Shown here: in pieces, positions 1 to 7,567 of the stretch | Position numbering within the stretch: position 1 is the first letter of the stretch | Layout: every line of letters starts with the position of its first letter | Assembly (NCBI GenBank): GCA_902805915.1 | Contig: CADCUO010000043.1 | Span: 1 to 40,352 of the forward strand | Direction of reading: 5' to 3' | DNA length: 40,352 nt | From: an uncultured Propionibacteriaceae bacterium | GTDB taxonomy: Bacteria; Actinomycetota; Actinomycetes; Propionibacteriales; Propionibacteriaceae | Made by a program: the position numbers and the translations under genes | The notes under the pieces: generated by a model | The model's database searches: none | What the model saw: the letters and a program-made list of their open reading frames with translations, nothing else | What the model was told of the DNA's origin: nothing

Positions 1-184
1 CCTTCAAGTGCTCACAAGCTCTTGCACCTCTGTGTGCGCTGCGGATCGTGGCACTATCACGGCGTCCGAGGCAACCGTACCAATCAAGTGCGCCAGAGCA
101 TCACTTGGCGATCGTCGTTGGAGATCCGACCCGCAGCTCACTTGGCGCCTTCTCCGTTAGCGAGTCCGGTGTCGAGCCGGTGCG

Positions 185-1375
185 TCATCTGGTCAGCCCC
201 GTCACCCCAGGTGCGGCGACGAAGATCGTACCGTCGCCAGCTGCCTCGACGCCGGTGTCGGCCGCGAGTACGAAGACCGCCTGACCCCGGCTCAGATCCA
301 GAGTCTGATCACTAGAACGCAGGGTGACCGTACCCTCAGCGCAGAGCACGACCCGGCCCGTTCCCTCGCCGGGCAGCCGTACGGCAGCATCACCGGGCTC
401 CACCCGCCACAGGGCGAACTCCGGCGCCGGAGTGGGATAGGCGAAGACTCCCGGCGTCTGCTCAACGCCCTCGAACACGGCGGGGAATCCGGGGGTGAAG
501 TCGAGCAGCTTGAGCAACTCCGGTACGTCGATGTGCTTGTGCGTGAGCCCGCCTCGCAGCACGTTGTCGGAGTTGGCCATGATCTCCACCCCGAGGCCGT
601 GCAGATAGGCATGGAGGTTCCCAGCCGGCAGGAAGATCGCCTGGTTGCGTCCCCAGGCCACTCGGTTCATCAGCAGCGCCGCCAAAACGCCAGGGTCGCG
701 CGGGTAGTGCTCGGCCAGCTCGGTGGCAGTCCGCGCGAACTGACCAAGGTCATTTTCAGCTCTCACCTCCCGTGCCGCCGAGACCACCTCGTCTACCACG
801 TCGAGATCGCTGTCGGAGAGCTGAAGCACCCGCTCGAACACCTCCGCCAGTCCCTCGGAACCGCCGTTGCGAAGCGGTTCGACCAGGGGCAGCGCTGCTG
901 GTACCGCTAGCGATTCGAACAGGGCATAGGTCTCAGCTGGATCGCGGAAGCCGCACAACGCCTCGAAGTCGCCGAGGGCGCACAACGCTTCCGGCTTGGG
1001 CCAGTCGTCCTTGTAGGTCCGGTTCTTGGCGTCCAAGGCGATCCCGGCTACGTTCTCCCGCGCAAATCCATCTTCGGCCTGCGCCCGGGAAGGGTGGGCC
1101 TGCAACGACAGTGGCTGCGCCGCCGCCAGCACCTTCAGCAGGTACGGCAGCTGGGCGCCATACTCCGCCACGGCGGCGGGCCCGACCACCGCTTCCGGGT
1201 CCTCGGAGATCACCTCGTGGAGCGACCGGTCGCCGAGTCGTGCTGGAGCGGAGGGGTGCGCACCCAGCCACAACTCTGCCTGCGGTTCACCGGTCGGCTC
1301 AGCTCCGAGGAACTCCGCAATGGCGGTGGTGGAGCCCCAGGCGTACGGCTGGATGGTGCCGTGCAGCCGATCCAT
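185..1375 (-). CDS. manA: Mannose-6-phosphate isomerase, type I
   Basis: Cytosolic zinc enzyme that interconverts mannose 6-phosphate and fructose 6-phosphate, feeding GDP-mannose synthesis or mannose use. The 396-residue product has the type I landmarks in order: YAWGS near residue 12, the zinc-binding QAHPS segment, the WPKPE segment, and the signature NSDNVLRGGLTHKHID, where Pro is usual before Lys but Thr-His is seen here. The open frame runs further upstream, but the ATG at 1375 is preferred because it overlaps the stop of the upstream oxidoreductase gene by one base (TGATG), implying translational coupling. Length is normal for the family. Family assignment is secure; whether mannose or another hexose phosphate is the main substrate is not visible. 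Confidence 0.93.
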   Translation of the reverse strand: MDRLHGTIQPYAWGSTTAIAEFLGAEPTGEPQAELWLGAHPSAPARLGDRSLHEVISEDPEAVVGPAAVAEYGAQLPYLLKVLAAAQPLSLQAHPSRAQAEDGFARENVAGIALDAKNRTYKDDWPKPEALCALGDFEALCGFRDPAETYALFESLAVPAALPLVEPLRNGGSEGLAEVFERVLQLSDSDLDVVDEVVSAAREVRAENDLGQFARTATELAEHYPRDPGVLAALLMNRVAWGRNQAIFLPAGNLHAYLHGLGVEIMANSDNVLRGGLTHKHIDVPELLKLLDFTPGFPAVFEGVEQTPGVFAYPTPAPEFALWRVEPGDAAVRLPGEGTGRVVLCAEGTVTLRSSDQTLDLSRGQAVFVLAADTGVEAAGDGTIFVAAPGVTGLTR

Positions 1376-2388
1376 CAGACGGCACTCGCGTCGACGGCCG
1401 CCCGCCACGCTGCCAGCGTCCGCATGGTCGCCAAGGTGGACTCCCACGGCACCAACGGCGACTCCAGCTCGCCGGACCGGATGCAGCGCATCACCTCCTG
1501 CGCCTGGAACGTGTAGCCACGACCCGGCAACTCCGTCACCAGAGTCTCCGGCTCGGCGTTGAGGTCAGTGCCACGCAAGATCGAGATCTCGGTGGGTCGG
1601 ATGAAGCTGTTGATCGTCACCGTGCCGTTGGTGCAGAACACCTCAAGCCGAGTCGGAACGCTTATCTCCAAGGTGCACAGCACGCTCGCGGTGGCCGCCG
1701 GCCGGTCTGCCGTGGCCGGGTACGTCAGCGTGGCTGCGGCATGGGAGTCGACGCCCGTACTGGCATAGCTACCGTAGCCCAACACCTCGGCCGGTTCACC
1801 GAGAAAGAGATTCACCCCGTGTGCCGGATACACACCGAGGTCCAGGATCGCGCCGCCGGCCTGAGCCGGGTCCATCAGCCGGTGCGACTCGCCCCCGTCG
1901 AACGCGAAGCCGAAGGAGGCAGCGACATGCCGTACCGCCCCGAGCTCGCCGGAGGCTACGACCTCCGCGGCTCTGCGGATCAGCGGGTTGGTACGGGTCC
2001 ACAGCGCCTCCATCAAGAACAGGCCCCGCTCCCGGGCCAGCTCCACCAACTCGTACGCCTCCTCCGGCGTCACCGTCAGTGGCTTCTCCACCAGGACATG
2101 CTTCCCGGCCTCCAGGCACAGCTTCGCCGACGGGAAGTGGTCGGTGTGGGTGGAGCCGATGTAGACCACATCCACCTCCGGGTCGGCCGCCAGCTCGGCG
2201 TACGAGCCGTACCCACGCTCGAACCCGTACTCCGCGGCGAAGTCGTCGGCCTTGGTCTGGTCCCTCGATCCCACCGCGACCAGCCGGACTTCATCGGGCA
2301 GGATGGCCAGATCCTTGGCGAACACGGAAGCGATGTGGCCCGTGCTGAGGATGCCCCAGCCGATCCGGGATGAGTTCTCAGTAGTCAC
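1375..2388 (-). CDS. Gfo/Idh/MocA family oxidoreductase
   Basis: NAD(P)-dependent sugar or cyclitol dehydrogenase family, 337 residues. The N terminus has a Rossmann fold (GWGILSTGHIASVFA), followed by the EKP motif (VEKPLTV) that holds the catalytic lysine, and later GGAILDLGVYPAH, typical of the GFO_IDH_MocA C-terminal domain. I chose GTG at 2388 because the protein then begins just before the Rossmann strand; the 43 codons upstream in the open frame are arginine-rich and do not look like protein. It is coupled to manA by a one-base overlap, so the pair probably acts on a related hexose or derivative. Substrate cannot be read from the sequence. Confidence 0.88.
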   Translation of the reverse strand: MTTENSSRIGWGILSTGHIASVFAKDLAILPDEVRLVAVGSRDQTKADDFAAEYGFERGYGSYAELAADPEVDVVYIGSTHTDHFPSAKLCLEAGKHVLVEKPLTVTPEEAYELVELARERGLFLMEALWTRTNPLIRRAAEVVASGELGAVRHVAASFGFAFDGGESHRLMDPAQAGGAILDLGVYPAHGVNLFLGEPAEVLGYGSYASTGVDSHAAATLTYPATADRPAATASVLCTLEISVPTRLEVFCTNGTVTINSFIRPTEISILRGTDLNAEPETLVTELPGRGYTFQAQEVMRCIRSGELESPLVPWESTLATMRTLAAWRAAVDASAV

Positions 2389-2477
2389 CCCGCTATCCAA
2401 CCGCACAACCGCGGTAGGGCGAAGGCGGGGAATCCCGACTCCCCGCCGAACTGAATGACACCGGTGTTGTTTCGCCC

Positions 2478-2483
2478 TACTAT
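2478..2483 (+). promoter_or_regulatory. Putative -10 box of a leaderless transcript (DUF3263 gene)
   Basis: TACTAT fits the actinobacterial -10 consensus TAnnnT and is followed by exactly seven bases before the ATG at 2491. That spacing places the transcription start at or next to the start codon, the arrangement seen in leaderless actinobacterial mRNAs. No Shine-Dalgarno sequence is present before that ATG. Confidence 0.5.
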
Positions 2484-2490
2484 GGGGCGC

Positions 2491-2799
2491 ATGGTCGCTG
2501 CCTCCAACCCCCAGCACACTCCCGCTGAGTCGATTGGTGAGCTGGCGGACCGTGATGCCGAGATCTTGGCTTTCGAGCGACAGTGGTGGAAGTTCGCGGG
2601 CGCGAAGGAGCAGGCGATCCGCGACCAGTTCCAGATGTCAGCGACCCGCTACTACCAGGTGCTGAACGCCTTGATCGACAAGCCCGAGGCGCTGGCGAAG
2701 GACCCGCTGCTGGTGAAGCGGCTCCGGCGGCTGCGTTCGACCCGTCAGCGGAACCGGTCGGCCAAGCGGCTGGGCATCGACCTCAATATCGACATCTGA
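2491..2799 (+). CDS. DUF3263 family protein
   Basis: Small actinobacterial protein of unknown function, 102 residues from the ATG at 2491. It shows the family pattern: an acidic start (RDAEILAFERQWWKFAGAKEQAI), a helix-turn-helix-like segment (FQMSATRYYQVLNALID), and a basic C terminus rich in Arg (VKRLRRLRSTRQRNRSAKR). The composition suggests nucleic-acid binding, but this is inference. ATG codons at 2455 and 2482 are also in frame; 2491 is favoured by the -10 box directly upstream, within which the 2482 ATG would lie. Its last 55 bases overlap the 3' end of the convergent gene on the other strand. Confidence 0.85.
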   Translation: MVAASNPQHTPAESIGELADRDAEILAFERQWWKFAGAKEQAIRDQFQMSATRYYQVLNALIDKPEALAKDPLLVKRLRRLRSTRQRNRSAKRLGIDLNIDI

Positions 2800-3257
2800 G
2801 CCGCGACTCCTGCCCGGATCCCCAGGCGCGGACGCTCGGTGTATCCGCCAGCCGCTAGACCAGCTTGGCGTTCGAAGAAGTTCGCCGAGGCGCGGTCGCC
2901 CGTACGGATCATCGACCACCCCGTGCAGGCTGTATATGCCAGGTAGTAGGGCAGCCCACCGCAGTAGAGGTACTGCCAGGTGTGACGTTCCTCGTGCGCT
3001 GCCAACTCGGGAAACCGCTGCGTCAGCGCAGCCCAGGAGTGCTTGGTGATGATCACGTTCCCGATCGTGAAGGCGCCCGCAACGGGGAAGGGGAGCCGAT
3101 ATCCCTCTGCCAGCAACAGCCCCCGCGGGCCGCGGCGTAGCCGGGCCCGGCCCAGGATGCTGACCAGCACGCCGATGGGCGTGGACAGATTGGCGACGTT
3201 GCCGACTGCGCGATACCACTGTCCGGCCGTTTGCGGGTTAGAGGTCGCAGTAGCCAT
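2745..3257 (-). CDS. Conserved hypothetical protein with HExxH-type motif
   Basis: A 170-residue protein I do not recognise by name. It carries AAHEERHTWQY around residue 87, an HExxH arrangement of the kind that binds zinc in metallopeptidases, preceded by IGNVIITKH and followed by a hydrophobic tyrosine-rich stretch (LPYYLAY) that could be membrane-associated. No clear third zinc ligand can be assigned. The C-terminal 30 or so residues run into the antisense of the convergent DUF3263 gene and may be an extension lacking in relatives. A protease role is possible but unproven. Confidence 0.7.
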   Translation of the reverse strand: MATATSNPQTAGQWYRAVGNVANLSTPIGVLVSILGRARLRRGPRGLLLAEGYRLPFPVAGAFTIGNVIITKHSWAALTQRFPELAAHEERHTWQYLYCGGLPYYLAYTACTGWSMIRTGDRASANFFERQAGLAAGGYTERPRLGIRAGVAAQMSILRSMPSRLADRFR

Positions 3258-3324
3258 AAGGCATCATCGCATCAGGCTCCGGGTCTCACGACTCGGACAG
3301 GATTCCCACCATGCGGGACTGTCG

Positions 3325-3355
3325 TTGTGCATCGCGATGGCGCTACGCCTAGGCT
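3325..3355 (+). promoter_or_regulatory. Putative promoter of the riboswitch-controlled thrC/metM operon
   Basis: A -10 candidate TAGGCT (3350-3355) lies 19 bp after a -35-like TTGTGC (3325-3330). The expected start, about 7 bases downstream, falls at the first base of the riboswitch P1 stem, which is the geometry expected for an aptamer-led transcript. The -35 match is weak. Confidence 0.4.
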
Positions 3356-3362
3356 GGGCACG

Positions 3363-3491
3363 CTCATCCAGAGGGGATTAGGGAACGGCCCGATGACTCC
3401 CCGGCAACCAGCTGACGATCGCCTGCTGAAGGCGTCCCGACGACACGGTGCCAACTCCGACTTGATCGAAAGTCGATCAAGGCAGATGAAG
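3363..3491 (+). promoter_or_regulatory. SAM riboswitch (SAM-I/SAM-IV clan)
   Basis: The leader carries the conserved SAM aptamer blocks in order: P1 5' strand CTCATC (3363-3368), GAGGGG, GGCCCGATGA (3387-3396), CCGGCAACCA (3401-3410), GGTGCCAACTCC (3447-3458), a perfect 8-bp P4 hairpin with an AAG loop (3462-3480), and the P1 3' strand GATGAA (3485-3490). P1 3' runs directly into the Shine-Dalgarno GAAGGA (3491-3496) of the next gene, and no terminator hairpin intervenes. This favours control of translation: SAM binding would stabilise P1 and hide the ribosome site. I cannot decide between SAM-I and SAM-IV by eye. Confidence 0.88.
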
Positions 3492-3505
3492 AAGGACTGA
3501 TAGCA

Positions 3506-4792
3506 ATGACTGCCGTGTTCGACACCTCCCTCCAAGCAGCCCCCGGCGCGCGCGACGGCGCCTTCGGGAACGCTACCCACCTGGTCTGCCGGGCCTGTGG
3601 CGCAACCAGCCCGCTCGGCCCGTTCTATGCCTGCATGGAGTGCTTCGGCCCACTCGAGGTGGGATACCAGTTCCCCACCATCACCCGGGCACAGATCGAA
3701 GCCGGCCCGCGGAGCATCTGGCGGTACGCGCCGCTGCTCCCAGTTCCCGCCGACATCGCGACCTTTCCCTCCACCGACCCAGGCTTCACCCGGCTGGTCC
3801 ACGCCGGCAACCTCGCCGCGGACCTGGGGCTGAAGAAGCTGTGGGTGAAGGACGACTCCGGCAACCCGACCCACTCCTTCAAGGACCGGGTGGTGGCGGT
3901 CGCACTCTCCGCCGCCCGTGAGCTGGGCTTCAAGGTGCTCGCCTGCCCCTCCACCGGCAACCTTGCCAACGCGGTGGCGGCTGCAGCAGCGCGCGCCGGC
4001 ATCAAGTCGGTGGTGCTGGTGCCGGAAAACCTGGAGCAGCAGAAGATCATCGCCTCCGCGGTGTATGACACGACGTTGATCGCGATTCAGGGCACCTACG
4101 ACGACGTCAACAAGCTGGCCAGCGAGATCGCCGGTGAGGAAGAAAGTTGGGCCTTCGTCAACGTCAACGTGCGGCCGTACTACTCCGAAGGCTCCAAGAC
4201 CTTGGCGTTCGAGATCGCTGAGCAGCTCGGCTGGCGGCTGCCGGACCAGATCGTCATCCCGGTCGCGTCCGGTTCCCAGCTGACCAAGATCGACAAGGGC
4301 TTCGGCGAGCTGGTCAAGCTCGGCCTGGTCGAGGACAAGCCGGTCAAGATCTTCGGCGCCCAGGCGACTGGCTGCTCGCCGGTTGCCCAGGCCTACCGCG
4401 CCGGTCACGACGTGGTCACTCCGGTGAAGCCGGACACCATCGCCAAGTCGCTGGCGATCGGCAACCCGGCGGACGGCCCGTACGTGTTGGACGTGGTACG
4501 CCGAACCGGCGGCCTGATCGCCGACGTCGACGACGACACCGTCGTGGCGAACATCCAGCGACTTGCCCGCACCGAAGGGATCTTCGGCGAGACCGCCGGC
4601 GGCGTGACCATCGGTGTCACCGCGAAGCTGATCAAGGACGGGGCACTCGACCCCGAGGCCGAAACCGTGCTGATCAATTCCGGCGACGGGCTCAAAACTC
4701 TCGATGCCGTGGCCGGCAAGGTGGGCCCCAAGGCGACCATCGCGCCACGCTACGAGGCGTTCACCGACTTCTGGAAGGAATACACCGCATGA
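3506..4792 (+). CDS. thrC: Threonine synthase family PLP enzyme, possibly MetM-type homocysteine synthase
   Basis: A 428-residue fold-type II PLP enzyme. It starts with a zinc-ribbon-like CRACG...CMEC, then HAGNLAADLG, the PLP-lysine motif HSFKDR (Lys around residue 128), and the phosphate-loop-like PSTGNLANA. Threonine synthase converts O-phosphohomoserine to threonine. Here the gene has no hom or thrB neighbour. It follows a SAM riboswitch and overlaps by ATGA a ubiquitin-like sulfur carrier gene. That context fits the MetM/MetO route that I recall from Streptomyces, in which a threonine synthase homologue makes homocysteine from O-phosphohomoserine with a thiocarboxylated carrier. Homology is certain; which reaction it performs is inference. 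The start is set by GAAGGA nine bases upstream. Confidence 0.93.
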   Translation: MTAVFDTSLQAAPGARDGAFGNATHLVCRACGATSPLGPFYACMECFGPLEVGYQFPTITRAQIEAGPRSIWRYAPLLPVPADIATFPSTDPGFTRLVHAGNLAADLGLKKLWVKDDSGNPTHSFKDRVVAVALSAARELGFKVLACPSTGNLANAVAAAAARAGIKSVVLVPENLEQQKIIASAVYDTTLIAIQGTYDDVNKLASEIAGEEESWAFVNVNVRPYYSEGSKTLAFEIAEQLGWRLPDQIVIPVASGSQLTKIDKGFGELVKLGLVEDKPVKIFGAQATGCSPVAQAYRAGHDVVTPVKPDTIAKSLAIGNPADGPYVLDVVRRTGGLIADVDDDTVVANIQRLARTEGIFGETAGGVTIGVTAKLIKDGALDPEAETVLINSGDGLKTLDAVAGKVGPKATIAPRYEAFTDFWKEYTA

Positions 4793-5064
4793 GCGCGTCC
4801 GTGCGCATCCCCACCATCCTGCGCAGCTACACCGGGGGCGTGAACGAGGTGACAGCTGAGGGCTCGACCCTGGCAGAGGTGCTGGAGTCGCTGGAGGCCA
4901 ACCACCCCGGCATCCGGGCTCGGGTCCTCGACGACACCGGCGCCCTACGGCGTTTCGTCAACATCTATGTCGGAGACGAGGATGTGCGGTTCTCCGGCGG
5001 CCTGGATGCCCCGGTGGCCGACAACGCCAAGATCTCCATCATCCCAGCGGTAGCTGGCGGCTGA
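4789..5064 (+). CDS. MoaD/ThiS-like sulfur carrier protein (candidate MetO/CysO type)
   Basis: A 91-residue ubiquitin-fold protein ending in the bare Gly-Gly tail (IIPAVAGG) that is adenylated and converted to a thiocarboxylate in MoaD, ThiS and CysO. The segment RRFVNIYVGDEDVRF and the C-terminal DNAKISIIPAVAGG are typical of CysO-like carriers. The start overlaps the thrC-family stop (ATGA), so the two are made together and lie under the same SAM riboswitch. No mec hydrolase, cysM or E1-like activating enzyme is nearby. Its likely role is to donate sulfur to the preceding PLP enzyme for homocysteine synthesis; molybdopterin synthesis is less likely in this setting. Confidence 0.88.
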   Translation: MSASVRIPTILRSYTGGVNEVTAEGSTLAEVLESLEANHPGIRARVLDDTGALRRFVNIYVGDEDVRFSGGLDAPVADNAKISIIPAVAGG

Positions 5065-5139
5065 CCACCGCGTCGGCTGCGGGTGCCTCAAGGCAGTCGT
5101 AGCGACGAAGTGTCAGCGGCGCCGGGGAGGATGGCAGAC

Positions 5140-7182
5140 GTGTCGGACACCAGCCAGATCCACCTCAGCAGGACCATCGCCTCCGTCGCCGGGCCGGATG
5201 CCCAGCCGCGGCCCGACCAGATCAGCGCGGTCCGGCATCTGGTCGAGGACCGGCAGCGGGTGCTGGTGGTGCAGGCCACCGGCTGGGGCAAGTCCGCGGT
5301 CTACTGGGGCGCGACTGCGGCGTTGCGCGCCGGGGGCGCGGGCCCAACGCTGGTGGTGTCGCCGCTGCTGGCGTTGATGCGGGACCAGATCTCCGCCGCG
5401 GAACGGGCCGGGCTGCGGGGAGCGACGGTCAACTCCACCAACGTCGACGACTGGCCACAGGTCTTCGCCGACATCGCCGCCGACCGGGTGGACGTGCTGT
5501 TGATCTCCCCAGAGCGGCTGGCCAACCCGTCCTTCGCCTCCCGGCTGCCTGACCTGCTGAGCGCATGCGGACTGCTGGTGATCGACGAAGCACACTGCGT
5601 CTCCGACTGGGGCTTCGACTTCCGGCCCGACTACCAGCGGCTGACCCGTACGCTGCTCTCCCTGGCACCCGACACCCCTGTGCTGGCCACCACAGCCACC
5701 GCCAACGAGCGGGTGACTATCGACGTGGCGCGGCAGCTCGGGACCGAGACCGTAACGCTGCGGGGCTCCTTGGCGCGGGCGTCGCTGCGGCTGGCCGTCG
5801 TACCCGGACTGACGCCGCTGGAACGGTACGCCTGGGTGGCCGAGGCGCTGCAGTCGCTGCCCGGATCGGGAATCGTGTACGTGCTGACGGTGGCCGAGAC
5901 CGAGCGGCTGGCCGGATTCCTGACTGAGCAGGGGCTGGACGTGGCGGCATACTCCGGCCAGTCCCAGGATCGGGAGCAGCTGGAGGATCGGCTGCGGCAC
6001 AACCAGGTCAAGGCATTGGTGGCCACGTCGGCGTTGGGCATGGGCTATGACAAGCCGGACCTCGCCTTCTGCATCCATCTGGGCTCACCCGCGTCGCCGG
6101 TGGCCTACTACCAGCAGGTGGGTCGGGCCGGTCGGGCCTTGGAGGATGCGACGGCTGTGCTGGTCCCCTCGGACTCCGACGAGCGGATCTGGGACTACTT
6201 CGCCACGGCCGGCATCCCCGACGAAGCCGAGGTGGAGCGGGTGCTGGATGCCCTCGGTGCTGCGCCGCAGTCGGTGCCGGCGCTGGAGGCATCCACCGGG
6301 CTCCGACGCGGGCGGCTGGAGACCATGCTGAAGATCCTTGCCGTCGACGATGCTGTGGTCCGGGAGCAGGGCGGCTGGTCCGCCACCGGCCGCCCCTGGT
6401 ACTTCGACGAGCGCAAATGGGCGGAGCTGCGCCGAGTCCGCGCGGCCGAGGCAGACCTGATGCGTCGGTATGCCCACGGTGAGGGCTGCCTGATGGAGTT
6501 CCTGCAGCGGGCGCTCGATGACCCCGACCCTGGCCCGTGCGGCCGCTGCTCTGTCTGTAACGGGCAGCTCCCAGCCCCGGGGCTGCGGCCCAGCGCAGAG
6601 CTCGTCCAGGCAGCCCAGCACTACTTCCGCGGCCAAGACGTGGTGGTGGAACCGCGGAAGATGTGGGCCTCGGGACTGGGCTCCCGCAAGGGCCGGATCG
6701 CCGGGATCGCCCCCGGCCGGGCGGTGGCCTTCGCCGACGACCCCGGCTGGCAGGACACCCTGGCATCGCTGTGGCGAACCGACCAAGAGGCGCCACCAGA
6801 GATCTTGGATGCGGCGGTGCAGGTGCTGCGCCGCTGGTCACGGTCGTGGGAGCGGCCGGTGGCGGTGGTGCCGATGCCGTCCCGGCGGTACCCGACGCTG
6901 GTCGCCTCGGTGGCGCAGCATCTGGCTGAGGTCGGCCGGTTGCCGCTGGTCGAGGCGCTGTCGGTCAGCGGTCCGCCTCCGGCGGCGCAGGCAGCCTCAG
7001 CGGTACGGGTCAAGGACCTGCTGGCCACCACCACGGTGCGCCCGGGTGTGATGCTCGACGGTCCGGTGCTGCTAGTCGACGACACCATTCGGACAAGGTG
7101 GACGGTCACGGTCGCTGGTGCGCTGCTCACCGAGGCAGGAGCGACAACTGTGCTCCCGTTGGCCATCCACCAGCTGCCCTGA
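5140..7182 (+). CDS. recQ: RecQ-type DNA helicase with C-terminal phosphoribosyltransferase-like domain
   Basis: ATP-dependent 3'-5' DNA helicase of the RecQ family, about 680 residues. Visible motifs are QATGWGKS (Walker A, near residue 44), the DEAH box VIDEAHCVSDWG (near 146), TTATAN, GRAGR, and the RecQ zinc site CLMEF...CGRCSVC (near 446-470). After a winged-helix-like region the last 110 residues form a PRTase-like domain (VVPMPSRRYP...VLLVDDT near 642), a fusion found in actinobacterial RecQ proteins. The usual DTGWT of the PRPP loop reads RTRWT here. GTG at 5140 is chosen because GGGGAGG (5124-5130) lies nine bases before it; ATG 5131 has no spacing, and GTG 5083 is also in frame. Confidence 0.92.
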   Translation: MSDTSQIHLSRTIASVAGPDAQPRPDQISAVRHLVEDRQRVLVVQATGWGKSAVYWGATAALRAGGAGPTLVVSPLLALMRDQISAAERAGLRGATVNSTNVDDWPQVFADIAADRVDVLLISPERLANPSFASRLPDLLSACGLLVIDEAHCVSDWGFDFRPDYQRLTRTLLSLAPDTPVLATTATANERVTIDVARQLGTETVTLRGSLARASLRLAVVPGLTPLERYAWVAEALQSLPGSGIVYVLTVAETERLAGFLTEQGLDVAAYSGQSQDREQLEDRLRHNQVKALVATSALGMGYDKPDLAFCIHLGSPASPVAYYQQVGRAGRALEDATAVLVPSDSDERIWDYFATAGIPDEAEVERVLDALGAAPQSVPALEASTGLRRGRLETMLKILAVDDAVVREQGGWSATGRPWYFDERKWAELRRVRAAEADLMRRYAHGEGCLMEFLQRALDDPDPGPCGRCSVCNGQLPAPGLRPSAELVQAAQHYFRGQDVVVEPRKMWASGLGSRKGRIAGIAPGRAVAFADDPGWQDTLASLWRTDQEAPPEILDAAVQVLRRWSRSWERPVAVVPMPSRRYPTLVASVAQHLAEVGRLPLVEALSVSGPPPAAQAASAVRVKDLLATTTVRPGVMLDGPVLLVDDTIRTRWTVTVAGALLTEAGATTVLPLAIHQLP

Positions 7183-7221
7183 TGGGCCACCAACCCTCGC
7201 CGGCGGCCAGTAGCGCGGCTG

Positions 7222-7455
7222 TCAGAGGACGGGCGGCTGGGTGTTGCCCGGGTCGGTGCGGTTCTCCACCACGGCCGTGTGTGAGGTCCTGCGCCGCTGT
7301 TGCTGCATGATCAGCGACAAGACGACGGCCAGCGCGCCCACGAGGAGGCAGACGTACCCGATCGCGGTGAGGTCCACCGCATTCCACTGGTCACGGACGC
7401 CGAACGCCAAGATCCCGCCGACGACCAACAAGAAGATCCCTAGTCCAAGACCCAT
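7222..7455 (-). CDS. DUF6458-like small membrane protein
   Basis: A 77-residue protein with two hydrophobic helices: residues about 1-20 (GLGLGIFLLVVGGILAFGV) and 30-48 (AIGYVCLLVGALAVVLSLI), followed by a basic cytosolic tail (QQQRRRTSH). This layout matches the small actinobacterial two-helix membrane family DUF6458. A good ribosome site, AAGGAG, lies just before the ATG. Function is unknown. It lies between two unrelated transcription units and is probably transcribed alone. Confidence 0.82.
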   Translation of the reverse strand: MGLGLGIFLLVVGGILAFGVRDQWNAVDLTAIGYVCLLVGALAVVLSLIMQQQRRRTSHTAVVENRTDPGNTQPPVL

Positions 7456-7551
7456 GGTCTTTCTCCTTCGTTATGGGAAGTAAGACCACAGTAAGACTGA
7501 GGAGGGGTCAGATACTGGCGAAGTGAGCGGCCCGTCGAGCGTCGCTTGGAA

Positions 7552-7567
7552 GCGCCAGCCGGCGCTC
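7552..7567 (-). terminator. Short hairpin at the end of the catabolic operon
   Basis: AGCGCC (7552-7557) and GGCGCT (7562-7567) form a 6-bp GC-rich stem with a four-base loop, overlapping the stop codon of the last operon gene. There is no T-run, so it is only a candidate for ending the long leftward transcript. Confidence 0.3.

Noticed and set aside
1..184. RNA gene or leader at the left edge
   Set aside because: I looked for tRNA cloverleaf, hairpin terminator and riboswitch blocks and found none I could support.
772..2373. Long plus-strand open frame (533 codons) across manA and the oxidoreductase
   Set aside because: It is antisense to two clearly recognised genes, is very rich in Arg and Pro, and has no recognisable motif: a GC-rich shadow frame.
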